Shown here one piece after another: positions 1 to 9,124 of a stretch of DNA of 59,033 bases (position 1 is its first letter; the number at the start of each line of letters is the position of its first letter). Below the pieces are notes generated by a model. It had not been told where the DNA came from and ran no database searches. It saw nothing but the letters and a program-made list of their open reading frames with translations. The translations under genes and the position numbers were made by a program. The stretch comes from Gammaproteobacteria bacterium (GTDB lineage Bacteria > Pseudomonadota > Gammaproteobacteria > Pseudomonadales > Azotimanducaceae), in assembly GCA_009843635.1 (NCBI GenBank), contig VYDB01000007.1:1-59033 (forward strand), in the 5' to 3' direction.

Positions 1-34
1 CCACTGAGTAACATAGACTCTGGCCCCCGCCTTT

Positions 35-42
35 GGTATAAA
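35..42 (+). promoter_or_regulatory. possible extended -10 promoter of rpmB
   Basis: TGG followed by TATAAA (37-42) matches an extended -10 element, about 28 bases before the rpmB start codon. No good -35 hexamer is seen 17 bases upstream. The leader between it and the ATG has a T run (53-58) and no strong Shine-Dalgarno. The operon may also receive transcription from before the window. Confidence 0.4.
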
Positions 43-69
43 CGCGCCCTCATTTTTTCGGGGCCTCCC

Positions 70-306
70 ATGTCTCAGGTGTGCCAAGTGACCGGCAAGC
101 GGCCCATGTCGGGCCACAACGTCAGCCACGCGCAGAACAAGACGAAGCGGCGCTTCTCGCCGAACCTTCACTACCATCGGTTCTGGGTTGAGGACGAGAA
201 GCGCTTCGTGCGGCTGCGAGTGTCCGCCAAGGGCATGCGCATCATCGACAAGAAGGGCATCGACCAAGTGCTGGCCGACATGCGCAAGCGGGGCGAGAAA
301 GTCTAA
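70..306 (+). CDS. rpmB: 50S ribosomal protein L28
   Basis: This 78-residue basic protein is the bacterial large-subunit protein L28. It begins [12 protein letters not shown] and carries the family pattern [15 protein letters not shown] followed by a W-V-E-D segment, and its length matches E. coli L28 (78 residues). It lies 59 bases before rpmG and just before mutM, the same order as the E. coli rpmBG-mutM cluster, so co-transcription is likely. The single N-terminal cysteine does not form a CxxC pair, so this is the zinc-free form. Confidence 0.97.
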   Translation: MSQVCQVTGKRPMSGHNVSHAQNKTKRRFSPNLHYHRFWVEDEKRFVRLRVSAKGMRIIDKKGIDQVLADMRKRGEKV

Positions 307-365
307 CCGAGCGCGCCGCCGGATGAGGGCGGCAACGCAGCAGCCAAAGGCTAAGGAGGCCTGTC

Positions 366-527
366 ATGGGCAATCGCGAGAAGGTCAAGCTGGTGTCGAG
401 CGCCGGCACTGGTCACTACTACACCACCGACAAGAACAAGCGCAGCACGCCGGACAAGCTGGAGATGAAGAAGTTTGATCCGGTGATCCGCAAGCACGTC
501 CTCTACACGGAAGCCAAGATCAAGTAA
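366..527 (+). CDS. rpmG: 50S ribosomal protein L33
   Basis: This is a 53-residue L33. The start [17 protein letters not shown] is preceded by a clear AAGGAGG ribosome site (353-359), and the frame runs through [19 protein letters not shown] to a C-terminal TEAKIK and TAA. No cysteines are present, so it is the zinc-independent type. It follows rpmB and ends four bases before the mutM start, which points to one operon of translation and repair genes. Confidence 0.96.
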   Translation: MGNREKVKLVSSAGTGHYYTTDKNKRSTPDKLEMKKFDPVIRKHVLYTEAKIK

Positions 528-531
528 CGAC

Positions 532-1359
532 TTGCCAGAACTCCCCGAAGTCGAGACCACCCGCGCTGGCCTGAAGGACCGCATCGTCGGTCAGCGTTTG
601 GTTGGCTGGACCCTGCGCACCCCGGCCCTGCGCTGGCCGATTGAAATCCCGGATCACCTGCGCGGCGACCGCCTGAACGCCCTGAACCGCCGCGGCAAGT
701 ACCTGCTCTTTGAATTTCCAACCGGCACCCTGCTGTTGCATCTCGGCATGTCCGGCAGCCTGCGCCTGCTGACGGCGCCGGAGAACCCCGCCCCGCACGA
801 CCACGTGGACCTGGACTTCGGCACCGCCTCGGTGCGCCTCAACGACCCACGCCGCTTCGGCTGTGTGCTCTGGCACCCGGCGGGCGCACCGCCCCATCCG
901 CTGCTCGCCCACCTTGGCGTCGAGCCCCTAGGCGGCGACCTCAGCGGCCGCTATCTCAAGGAGAAAGCCCGCAATCGTAAAGTGGCGGTCAAGAACTTCA
1001 TCATGGACAGCCGCATTCTGGTGGGCGTCGGCAACATCTATGCGGCGGAAGCCCTGTTCCTGGCAGGCATTCGCCCCTCGGTGGCCGCGGGCCGGCTGAC
1101 CTTGGTGGCCTGGACGAATCTTGCCGCGGCCATCAAGCAGGTGCTCGCCCATGCCGTGACGGTCGGCGGCACCACCCTGCGCGACTTTGTCAACAGCGAC
1201 GGCAAGCCCGGCTACTTCAAGCAGCAGCTCAACGTTTACGGCCGGGCCGGCGCGCCCTGCCGACGCTGCGGCGCAGCCCTCCGGAACCAACGTCTTGGCG
1301 GACGGGCGACGGTGTATTGCCCAAACTGCCAGCGCCGTTGGGGATGGCCCGCCGCCTGA
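532..1359 (+). CDS. mutM: formamidopyrimidine-DNA glycosylase
   Basis: MutM/Fpg removes 8-oxoguanine and other oxidised purines from DNA and then nicks the abasic site. The N-terminus MPELPEVETT holds the catalytic Pro (mature residue 1) and Glu3. Lys56 in RRGKYLLFEF matches the conserved active-site lysine. The C-terminal zinc finger is complete, with Cys243, Cys246, Cys263 and Cys266 in C-x2-C-x16-C-x2-C. The 275-residue length is normal. The start is TTG; no in-frame ATG would keep the essential N-terminus. It lies four bases after rpmG. Confidence 0.96.
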   Translation: MPELPEVETTRAGLKDRIVGQRLVGWTLRTPALRWPIEIPDHLRGDRLNALNRRGKYLLFEFPTGTLLLHLGMSGSLRLLTAPENPAPHDHVDLDFGTASVRLNDPRRFGCVLWHPAGAPPHPLLAHLGVEPLGGDLSGRYLKEKARNRKVAVKNFIMDSRILVGVGNIYAAEALFLAGIRPSVAAGRLTLVAWTNLAAAIKQVLAHAVTVGGTTLRDFVNSDGKPGYFKQQLNVYGRAGAPCRRCGAALRNQRLGGRATVYCPNCQRRWGWPAA

Positions 1360-1481
1360 ATCGCCTTCCATCAATTTGACAGCCACCGCCTAAACCCCAA
1401 AAATACGCAGTTCCGTGCGCTATAGAGCGCGAAAATTTCCTCGAAATCAATCGGTTAACCAAAGGATTCAAGGCTGCTGCC
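1360..1481. promoter_or_regulatory. ilvI upstream region
   Basis: This 122-base gap should hold the promoter of the ilvI-ilvH-ilvC operon. A consensus -35 TTGACA lies at 1376-1381, but the A-rich -10 candidate near 1401-1406 is 19 bases away and weak. A second candidate -10, TATAGA (1421-1426), sits inside a small dyad (GCGCT/AGCGC, 1417-1430). I saw no leader peptide rich in Ile, Leu or Val and no attenuator hairpin pair, so classical ilv attenuation is not evident. Confidence 0.35.
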
Positions 1482-3248
1482 ATGAGCGAGACGTTGTCCG
1501 GCGCCGACATGCTGGTGCGGGCGCTGCAGGATGAAGGGGTGGAGTACCTGTTCGGCTATCCGGGCGGGGCGGCGCTGCACATCTATGACGCCATCTTCAA
1601 GCAGCAGAAGGTGGAGCACATCCTGGTGCGCCACGAGCAGGCGGCCACCCACATGGCCGACGGCTACGCCCGGGCCACCGGCAAGCCTGGCGTGGTGCTG
1701 GTCACCTCCGGCCCCGGCGCCACGAACGCCATCACCGGCATCGCCACCGCCTACATGGACTCGACCCCTTTGATCGTCATTTCCGGCCAGGTGCCGACCT
1801 GGCAGATCGGCACCGACGCTTTTCAGGAGACCGACATGGTCGGCGTCTCCCGGCCAGTGGTGAAGCACAGCTTCCTGGTCAGGGACTGCGCCGAGATTCC
1901 GCGCACGATCAAGACCGCCTTCCACATCGCCACCACTGGACGGCCCGGCCCGGTGGTCATCGACGTGCCCAAGGACACCACCGATCCGGCGATCACGGCG
2001 CCCTACGACTACCCCGAGTCGGTCAGCCTGCGCTCCTACAAGCCGGCCAAACGGGGCAACGGCCGCCAATTGCGCAAGGCCGCGAAGGCGCTGATCGACG
2101 CCGAGCGGCCCATCATCTACAGCGGCGGCGGCGTGGTGCAGGGCGACGCGGGCCCGGCGCTCACTCGGCTCGCGCATCGGCTGGGCGCGCCGGTCACCAA
2201 CACGCTGATGGGATTGGGCGCCTTTCCCGGCGACGATGAGCAGTTCATCGGCATGCTGGGCATGCACGGCACCTACGAGGCCAACATGGCCATGCACCAT
2301 GCGGACCTCATTTTTGCGGTCGGCGCCCGCTTTGATGATCGGGTCACCAACAACCCGGACAAGTTCTGCCCCGATGCGAAGATCATCCACGTCGATGTGG
2401 ATCCGGCCTCCATCTCCAAGATCATCAACGCCGACATACCCATCGTCGGCGATGCGCTGAGCGTGCTTGAGGAACTCGATCCGCTGGTTGAAGCGGAACT
2501 CGGCAAACAACCGGAGCGGTCCGAAGCGGCCGGCAAGGCGTGGTGGCGCCAAATCTGCGAGTGGCGCGACGCCTATGGGCTCGACCACGTGATGAAGCCC
2601 CGCGAGGACGGCATCATCCTGCCGCAGCAGGTGATTCAGAGCCTGTACCGGGCCACCGGAGGGAACGCCTACGTCACCAGCGACGTGGGGCAGCACCAGA
2701 TGTTTGCCGCCCAGTACTACAAGTTTCCCGAGGGGCGCCGCTGGATCAATTCCGGCGGCCTCGGCACCATGGGCTTCGGCCTGCCGGCGGCCATGGGCGT
2801 GCAGTTCGCCTACCCGGAGGCGACGGTGGCCTGCGTCACCGGCGAGGGCAGCTTCATGATGAACATGCAGGAGCTTTCCACCTGCCTGCAGTACGGCCTG
2901 CCGATCAAGGTCATCTGCGTCAACAACCAGGCGTTGGGCATGGTCAAGCAATGGCAGGACATGCAGTACGGCGGCCGCCATTCCCAGAGCACCTACAGCG
3001 ACTCCCTGCCGGACTTCAAGACGCTGGCGGAGGCCTTCGGCCATGTGGGCTTTCGCATCGACCACACCGGCGACCTGGACGCCGCCATGGACGAAGCCTT
3101 CAGCGCCAAGCTGAAGGACAAGGTGGTGTTGGTGGACGTTTGGGTGGACCCGGACGAGCACGTCTATCCGATGGCCATCAAGGGCGGCTCCATGCGCGAC
3201 ATGTACCTGAACAAGATCACCACCAGCCAGCAGGGAGACTACATGTGA
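1482..3248 (+). CDS. ilvI: acetolactate synthase large subunit
   Basis: This 588-residue thiamine-diphosphate enzyme condenses pyruvate with pyruvate or 2-oxobutyrate, the first shared step of valine, leucine and isoleucine synthesis. The cofactor-activating glutamate is Glu52 in VRHEQAATHMADGYAR. The thiamine-diphosphate/Mg motif appears near residues 450-490 as GEGSFMMNMQEL followed by VNNQALGMV. The FAD-family middle domain is intact. Its stop overlaps the start of ilvH by four bases, so the two subunits are translationally coupled. The symbol follows the Pseudomonas-like order ilvI-ilvH-ilvC; ilvB would be equally acceptable. Confidence 0.96.
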   Translation: MSETLSGADMLVRALQDEGVEYLFGYPGGAALHIYDAIFKQQKVEHILVRHEQAATHMADGYARATGKPGVVLVTSGPGATNAITGIATAYMDSTPLIVISGQVPTWQIGTDAFQETDMVGVSRPVVKHSFLVRDCAEIPRTIKTAFHIATTGRPGPVVIDVPKDTTDPAITAPYDYPESVSLRSYKPAKRGNGRQLRKAAKALIDAERPIIYSGGGVVQGDAGPALTRLAHRLGAPVTNTLMGLGAFPGDDEQFIGMLGMHGTYEANMAMHHADLIFAVGARFDDRVTNNPDKFCPDAKIIHVDVDPASISKIINADIPIVGDALSVLEELDPLVEAELGKQPERSEAAGKAWWRQICEWRDAYGLDHVMKPREDGIILPQQVIQSLYRATGGNAYVTSDVGQHQMFAAQYYKFPEGRRWINSGGLGTMGFGLPAAMGVQFAYPEATVACVTGEGSFMMNMQELSTCLQYGLPIKVICVNNQALGMVKQWQDMQYGGRHSQSTYSDSLPDFKTLAEAFGHVGFRIDHTGDLDAAMDEAFSAKLKDKVVLVDVWVDPDEHVYPMAIKGGSMRDMYLNKITTSQQGDYM

Positions 3249-3739
3249 GCCGCCGAGTGCTGGCCGTGCTGCTCGAAAACGAGCCGGGCGCCCTCTCCAG
3301 GGTGGTGGGGCTGTTCGCGCAGCGCAACTACAACATCGAGACCTTGACCGTGGCGCCCACCGAGGACGCCACCCTGTCCCGCGTGACGCTGAGCACGGAC
3401 GGCTCCGACGAGAAGATCGAGCAGATCACCAAGCACCTCAATCGCTTGGTTGAGGTGGTCAAGGTGCTCGATCTGCACGAGGCCGCCTGCGTCGAGCGGG
3501 AGCTGATGTTCGTCAAGATCAGCGCCCAGGGGGCCGAGCGGGCGGAGGTCAAGCGCACCTGCGACATCTTCCGCGGCCAGATCGTCGATGTAACCGCCGC
3601 CGCCTACACCGTGCAGTTGACCGGGGAGAGCGGCAAGCTTGACGCCTTCCTCCGCGCCTTGGACCGCTCCGCGATCATCGAGGTGGTGCGTTCCGGCGTG
3701 TCCGGCATCAGTCGCGGCGAGAAGGTGCTGAGCGCCTAG
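3245..3739 (+). CDS. ilvH: acetolactate synthase small (regulatory) subunit
   Basis: This 164-residue subunit binds the end product valine and activates the large subunit. It begins with GTG overlapping the ilvI stop (GTGA), and the mature text SRRVLAVLLENEPGALSRVV is the N-terminal ACT domain, followed by FAQRNYNIETLTV. A second domain starts near MFVKISAQ. Length matches E. coli IlvH (163). The start choice rests on the ACT-domain alignment and the four-base overlap, since no ATG lies at the right place. Confidence 0.96.
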   Translation: MSRRVLAVLLENEPGALSRVVGLFAQRNYNIETLTVAPTEDATLSRVTLSTDGSDEKIEQITKHLNRLVEVVKVLDLHEAACVERELMFVKISAQGAERAEVKRTCDIFRGQIVDVTAAAYTVQLTGESGKLDAFLRALDRSAIIEVVRSGVSGISRGEKVLSA

Positions 3740-4804
<1,065 letters not shown>

Positions 4805-4837
4805 TTTGTCCTGCCCGCCAGTGGCACCATCGGTGTC

Positions 4838-5632
4838 ATGGAAAAGCCGGACAAGCCTCAATTGCGGGCGGTTGATGAAACGGAAAAAGCGGCGGTAGCC
4901 GCTGCTGACGAACGGAGCAACGCGCGCCGCCGCGGCGTCTACCTGCTGCCCAACATCATCACCACGGGCGCCCTGTTTTCTGGGTTTTACGCCACCATCG
5001 CCGGCATGAACGGCCGGTTCGGCGCAGCAGTGCTGGCAATTGCCGCCGCCATCGCGCTCGACACGGCCGACGGGCGCATTGCCCGTCTGACTCGCACCCA
5101 AAGCCAGTTCGGAGCGCAGTACGACAGCCTTTCGGACCTCGTGGCCTTCGGCGTCGCGCCCGCTTTCGTGGCGTTTTCATGGGGCCTGTCCAGCTTGGGC
5201 CAAGTGGGTTGGGTGCTCACCTTCCTATACGTCGCCTGCACCGCCCTGCGCTTGGCGCGCTTCAACACCCAGAGCGACTTGTCCAGCTTCACGGGCTTGC
5301 CTTCGCCCGCGGCGGCGGCAGTCATCGCCTGCACCATCTGGGTTTGGGAGGAGCAGATCACCGGAACGCCAGGCTTGTTCGCAGCGTCTGCCGTGGGCTT
5401 GGTCATGGCCGTCATCGCCTTGCTGATGGTGTCCAACTTGGCCTACTTTTCGGCCAAGCAACTCGGCATCAAGGGCCGGGTGCCCTTCGTGGCCCTCGTG
5501 CTGGTGGTGCTGTCCTTTGCCGTGCTGCTGGCCGACCCGCCCCGCATCCTGCTGTTGCTGTCCGTCGCCTACGCCCTCTCGGCCCCGGCCCAGTTCGCTT
5601 GGGCATGGCTGCGTCGGCAGAAGCCCCAATGA
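4838..5632 (+). CDS. pssA: CDP-diacylglycerol--serine O-phosphatidyltransferase
   Basis: This membrane enzyme makes phosphatidylserine, the precursor of phosphatidylethanolamine. The CDP-alcohol phosphotransferase signature is complete: Asp78-Gly79, Ala82-Arg83, Gly92, Asp96 and Asp100 in the pattern DG-x2-AR-x8-G-x3-D-x3-D. The rest of the 264 residues holds several hydrophobic membrane segments. The order ilvC-pssA-msrP is the one seen in Pseudomonas, which supports both the identity and the gammaproteobacterial origin. Confidence 0.94.
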   Translation: MEKPDKPQLRAVDETEKAAVAAADERSNARRRGVYLLPNIITTGALFSGFYATIAGMNGRFGAAVLAIAAAIALDTADGRIARLTRTQSQFGAQYDSLSDLVAFGVAPAFVAFSWGLSSLGQVGWVLTFLYVACTALRLARFNTQSDLSSFTGLPSPAAAAVIACTIWVWEEQITGTPGLFAASAVGLVMAVIALLMVSNLAYFSAKQLGIKGRVPFVALVLVVLSFAVLLADPPRILLLLSVAYALSAPAQFAWAWLRRQKPQ

Positions 5633-5696
5633 CGGGCGTTTTCTGCAGCGCTTGGCTTTCCGCGCCGTTGGCTAAACCGAAGATCAGGAACTTGCC

Positions 5697-6638
5697 GTGC
5701 TCATCAAGCCCCCCATCGACATAGCGCCTTCGGGAATCACCTCCGAAGCGGCCTTCCATGCGCGCCGTCGCTTCGTCAAGGCGCTCGCCTTGGGGGCGGG
5801 CGCAAGCCTGGTGCCGCCCGGCACTCTCGCGAATGCGCCCTACGAGGGCAAGACCAGCGAGCGGGGCGAGGCGCTGACCCCAGAAGAGATCATCACCAGC
5901 TACAACAACTTCTACGAGTTCGGTACGGACAAGGGCGATCCGGCTCGCTATGCCCACGAGATGACCATCGAGCCCTGGACGGTGGAGGTGCGGGGCAGGG
6001 CGGAAAAAACCGGCAAGTTCGCCTTGGAGGACGTGACCAAGGGCTTGGTGGAGGAGGAGCGCATCTACCGCTTCCGCTGCGTGGAGGCTTGGTCCATGGT
6101 GGTGCCTTGGACGGGCATTCCGATGGCTAAGTTCCTAGCCCAATTCGAACCCAAGGGCAGCGCCAAGTACGTGCGGTTCACCACCCTGCACCGGCCCAGC
6201 GAGATGCGCGGCCAACGGGCGCTGTTCAGCGGCATTGACTGGCCCTACGTGGAGGCTCTGCGCCTCGACGAGGCTTACCACCCGTTGACGCTCATGGTCA
6301 CGGGCGTCTATGGCAAGCCCTTGCCGAACCAGAACGGCGCCCCGCTGCGCTTGATGGTGCCCTGGAAGTACGGCTTCAAGTCGGTCAAGTCCATCGTCCA
6401 GATCGCCTTCACCGAACGCCAGCCACGCAACACCTGGAACATCCTGGCTCCCCAGGAGTACGGCTTCTACGCCAACGTCAACCCAGAGGTCGATCATCCC
6501 CGCTGGAGCCAGGCCACGGAGCGGCGCCTGCCGAGCACCCTGTTCAACCCCAACCGCATCCCCACCCTGCCCTTCAACGGCTACGGCGAGCAGGTGGCCG
6601 AGCTCTATGCGGGGATGGATTTGCGGCGTTACTACTAG
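5697..6638 (+). CDS. msrP: periplasmic methionine-sulfoxide reductase, molybdopterin subunit (MsrP/YedY)
   Basis: MsrP is the Tat-exported molybdenum enzyme that repairs oxidised methionine in periplasmic proteins. A twin-arginine signal (RRRFVKALALGAG, about residues 23-35) and the molybdenum-ligating Cys128 in YRFRCVEAWSMVVPW are visible, and the 313-residue length fits. The start is GTG at 5697, with an AGGA ribosome site in front. In E. coli and Pseudomonas the heme membrane partner MsrQ follows; here the next gene is on the other strand and is unrelated, so electrons must come from an unlinked MsrQ or another donor. Confidence 0.93.
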   Translation: MLIKPPIDIAPSGITSEAAFHARRRFVKALALGAGASLVPPGTLANAPYEGKTSERGEALTPEEIITSYNNFYEFGTDKGDPARYAHEMTIEPWTVEVRGRAEKTGKFALEDVTKGLVEEERIYRFRCVEAWSMVVPWTGIPMAKFLAQFEPKGSAKYVRFTTLHRPSEMRGQRALFSGIDWPYVEALRLDEAYHPLTLMVTGVYGKPLPNQNGAPLRLMVPWKYGFKSVKSIVQIAFTERQPRNTWNILAPQEYGFYANVNPEVDHPRWSQATERRLPSTLFNPNRIPTLPFNGYGEQVAELYAGMDLRRYY

Positions 6639-6641
6639 ATC

Positions 6642-7673
6642 CTATCCAGGCGGCGGCGCATCGAGCCGCACGGGGCAATCCTCGCCCGTAATCAGCCGCC
6701 AGTAGGCGTCCGTTTGCTCGGCCCGTGCCCTGCGGTCCACGAAGTAATGGATGTGGCTGCTGGGCGTGGCGCCGGGGTCCAGATCGACGCCCCACAGCGG
6801 ATCGATGGTGTTGGGCACCACGGAGTAGCGAACGTCGATGATCCGATGCGGCAGGCGGGGATCGCGGGCGAGGTAGTCGCTCGAGAACCAGCGGAACCGC
6901 TCAACGTCCAGGGCCTGTTGGCTATCGAGGTCGAGCCAAGGGAAGTCACGGCCGAGGTCCAGGCGCACGGCGCTCGCGCCCGGGCAGGCGGTCGCCGCCC
7001 AGCCGGTGCGGATGCCATCGACGTGGAAGCGCCCGTCGTGTTCGTACACCACTTTCCAGACCAGCAGGTTGCCGAACCCGGTCTTGGCGGAAAGGCGAAC
7101 GGGCTCATGACCCCGTTCCGCCGCCAGCCGCGCGCCCGCGGCCTCGGCCCGCTGGTGCTGGACCGCTCCGAAGGCGATGTAGCCGAGCGCCCAGACCAAG
7201 CCGGCGATGGCAAAGGCCCGGCGCCGTCGCACGGCGGCCAAGATCACTAGGCTGACTAGGGGCAACGTGAATAGCGGATCCACCACGGAGACGGTGTTCC
7301 AAGCCACCCGGTAGTCCGAAAACGGCCACAGGAGCAGCGTGCCGTAGGAGGTGCAGGCATCGAGCAGGCCGTGGGTGGCGTAGCCGAGCAGGCAGGCGAG
7401 GTAGGTCTCCCGGAATTGCAGGCGCCGCCGCACAAAGCCGTGCAGGGCCAACGCCACGATGGCCGCTCCTAAGGGGATGAACACCAAGGCGTGGGTGAAC
7501 TGGCGGTGGTATTCAAGAAACAGCAGCGGATCGGTGGGCGACTGGATGAACACATCCAAGTCCGGCGCCATGCCCGCCAAGCAGCCGAGCAGCGCGGCAA
7601 CGCGGATTTTCTCCGGTTTCAGAACGACTTGCGGCGCGACGGCGCCGATTGCGCCTTGACTGATGGGATCCAT
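6642..7673 (-). CDS. membrane-bound metal-dependent hydrolase (YdjM/DUF457 family)
   Basis: The 343-residue protein starts MDPISQGAIGA and carries the family features: PDLDVF near residue 40, HRQFTHAL near residue 57, and GYATHGLLDACTSYGTLLLWPFS, whose histidines and aspartates form the putative metal site in membrane segments. The C-terminal third is a soluble, probably periplasmic, domain. The physiological substrate of this family is not known. It is convergent with msrP, with only three bases between stop codons, and divergent from the phosphofructokinase gene. Confidence 0.82.
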   Translation of the reverse strand: MDPISQGAIGAVAPQVVLKPEKIRVAALLGCLAGMAPDLDVFIQSPTDPLLFLEYHRQFTHALVFIPLGAAIVALALHGFVRRRLQFRETYLACLLGYATHGLLDACTSYGTLLLWPFSDYRVAWNTVSVVDPLFTLPLVSLVILAAVRRRRAFAIAGLVWALGYIAFGAVQHQRAEAAGARLAAERGHEPVRLSAKTGFGNLLVWKVVYEHDGRFHVDGIRTGWAATACPGASAVRLDLGRDFPWLDLDSQQALDVERFRWFSSDYLARDPRLPHRIIDVRYSVVPNTIDPLWGVDLDPGATPSSHIHYFVDRRARAEQTDAYWRLITGEDCPVRLDAPPPG

Positions 7674-7851
7674 CGTTGATTCAGCCTGTGACCGTCACTT
7701 TCCAGTTGGGGGGCTTTATCAGATTCCTCGACCCGATAGTCAACAGGCGGTGCGCCCGCCCTCGCGTTGGCGCTGAACGAGTCATGCCGTTGGACTTGGC
7801 AGCGGAATTTGCTGAAATGCCCAACTCAGCGTCCGTCATCAGGTAATCGAC
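7674..7851. promoter_or_regulatory. divergent intergenic region between the hydrolase and pfp genes
   Basis: This 178-base gap should hold promoters for two divergent genes. I could not fix convincing -10/-35 pairs. A weak AGGT ribosome site precedes the ATG at 7852. No hairpin or repeat stands out. Confidence 0.3.
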
Positions 7852-9111
7852 ATGACCCAGGCCAACGCCTTCTATGCCCAGTCGGGGGGCGTCACCGCCG
7901 TCATCAATGCCACGGCCTGCGGCCTCATCGAGACGGCTCGGCGGGAGAGCGGCCGCATGGGCACCGTCTTTGCGGGGCGCAACGGCATTCTCGGCGCGCT
8001 CAAGGAGGAGCTGATCGACACCAGCCGGGAGACCGACGCCGCCATCGCGGCGTTGCGGCACACGCCGGGCGGGGCCTTTGGCTCCTGCCGCTACAAGCTG
8101 CGGTCCATCGACGAGAGCGAGCGGCAGTACCGCCGCCTGATCGACGTTTTCGCCGCTCACGGCATCCGCTACTTCTTCTACAACGGCGGCGGCGATTCCC
8201 AGGACACGGCGCACAAGGTGTCGCTCATCGGCGAGCGGCTCGGCTATCCCATCACCGCCATCGGCATTCCGAAAACCGTGGACAACGATCTGCCCTTTAC
8301 CGATTCCTGCCCCGGCTTCGGCTCGGTGGCGAAGTACGTGGCCATCTCCACCCGGGAGGCGGCCCTGGACGTGGCCTCGATGGCCGAGACCTCAACCAAG
8401 GTCTTCGTTTTGGAAGTGATGGGCCGCCACGCGGGCTGGATTGCCGCCGCGGCGGGCCTCGCCCAAGAGCAACGTGGCGACCCGCCGCACATCATCCTGC
8501 TGCCCGAAGTGCCGTTCGAGGAGGAGCGCTTCCTAGAACGGGTGCGGGAGGTGGTGGAGCGGCGGGACTACTGCGTCATCGTCGCCTCCGAAGGCGCCCG
8601 CTACCCTAGCGGCGATTTCGTCGCCGACGCCGGCGGCAAGGACGCCTTCGGCCACACCCAGCTCGGCGGCGTGGCCCCGGTCATCGCCGACATGGTGCGC
8701 GCCCGTTGGGGCTACAAGTACCATTGGGCGGTGGCCGACTACCTGCAGCGCTCCGCCCGCCACATCGCCTCAGCCACGGATGTTGAACAGGCTTACGCCT
8801 TGGGCCAGGCGGCGGTGGAATTCGCCTTGTCGGGCAAGAACGCCGTGATGCCGACCATCAAGCGGCTGAGCGATGCCCCCTACCGCTGGACCATCGGCGA
8901 AGCGCCGCTCGCCCGCGTCGCCAACGTGGAGCGCAAGATGCCCAAGAGCCACATCAGCACCGACGGCTTCGGCATCACCGCCAAGGCCCGGCGCTATCTA
9001 GCGCCGCTCATCGAAGGCGAAGCGCCGCCGCCCTACCGCAACGGGCTGCCGGACTACGTGCAGCTCGACAACCGGCTGGCGGCGAGGAAGCTGGCCGCGT
9101 TTGAGGTTTGA
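7852..9111 (+). CDS. pfp: 6-phosphofructokinase, pyrophosphate-dependent type
   Basis: This 419-residue enzyme interconverts fructose 6-phosphate and fructose 1,6-bisphosphate. The phosphoryl-donor site points to pyrophosphate rather than ATP: the loop is GGGDSQDT (112-119), with Asp115 where ATP enzymes have Gly, and Lys141 replaces the ATP-enzyme Gly in GIPKTVDND. Asp144 in that motif is the catalytic base. EVMGRHAGW, which binds the sugar phosphate, follows. It is convergent with a membrane pyrophosphatase gene, which fits a pyrophosphate-based energy economy. Donor specificity is inferred from these residues and is not proven. Confidence 0.9.
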   Translation: MTQANAFYAQSGGVTAVINATACGLIETARRESGRMGTVFAGRNGILGALKEELIDTSRETDAAIAALRHTPGGAFGSCRYKLRSIDESERQYRRLIDVFAAHGIRYFFYNGGGDSQDTAHKVSLIGERLGYPITAIGIPKTVDNDLPFTDSCPGFGSVAKYVAISTREAALDVASMAETSTKVFVLEVMGRHAGWIAAAAGLAQEQRGDPPHIILLPEVPFEEERFLERVREVVERRDYCVIVASEGARYPSGDFVADAGGKDAFGHTQLGGVAPVIADMVRARWGYKYHWAVADYLQRSARHIASATDVEQAYALGQAAVEFALSGKNAVMPTIKRLSDAPYRWTIGEAPLARVANVERKMPKSHISTDGFGITAKARRYLAPLIEGEAPPPYRNGLPDYVQLDNRLAARKLAAFEV

Positions 9112-9124
9112 CGGCCCGGCGGCG

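Noticed and set aside
1360-1481. Attenuator with a branched-chain leader peptide before ilvI
   Set aside because: No short frame rich in Ile, Leu or Val and no terminator/antiterminator pair was found.
1455-3161. 568-codon antisense frame over ilvI
   Set aside because: It mirrors a conserved enzyme gene and shows composition typical of a shadow frame.
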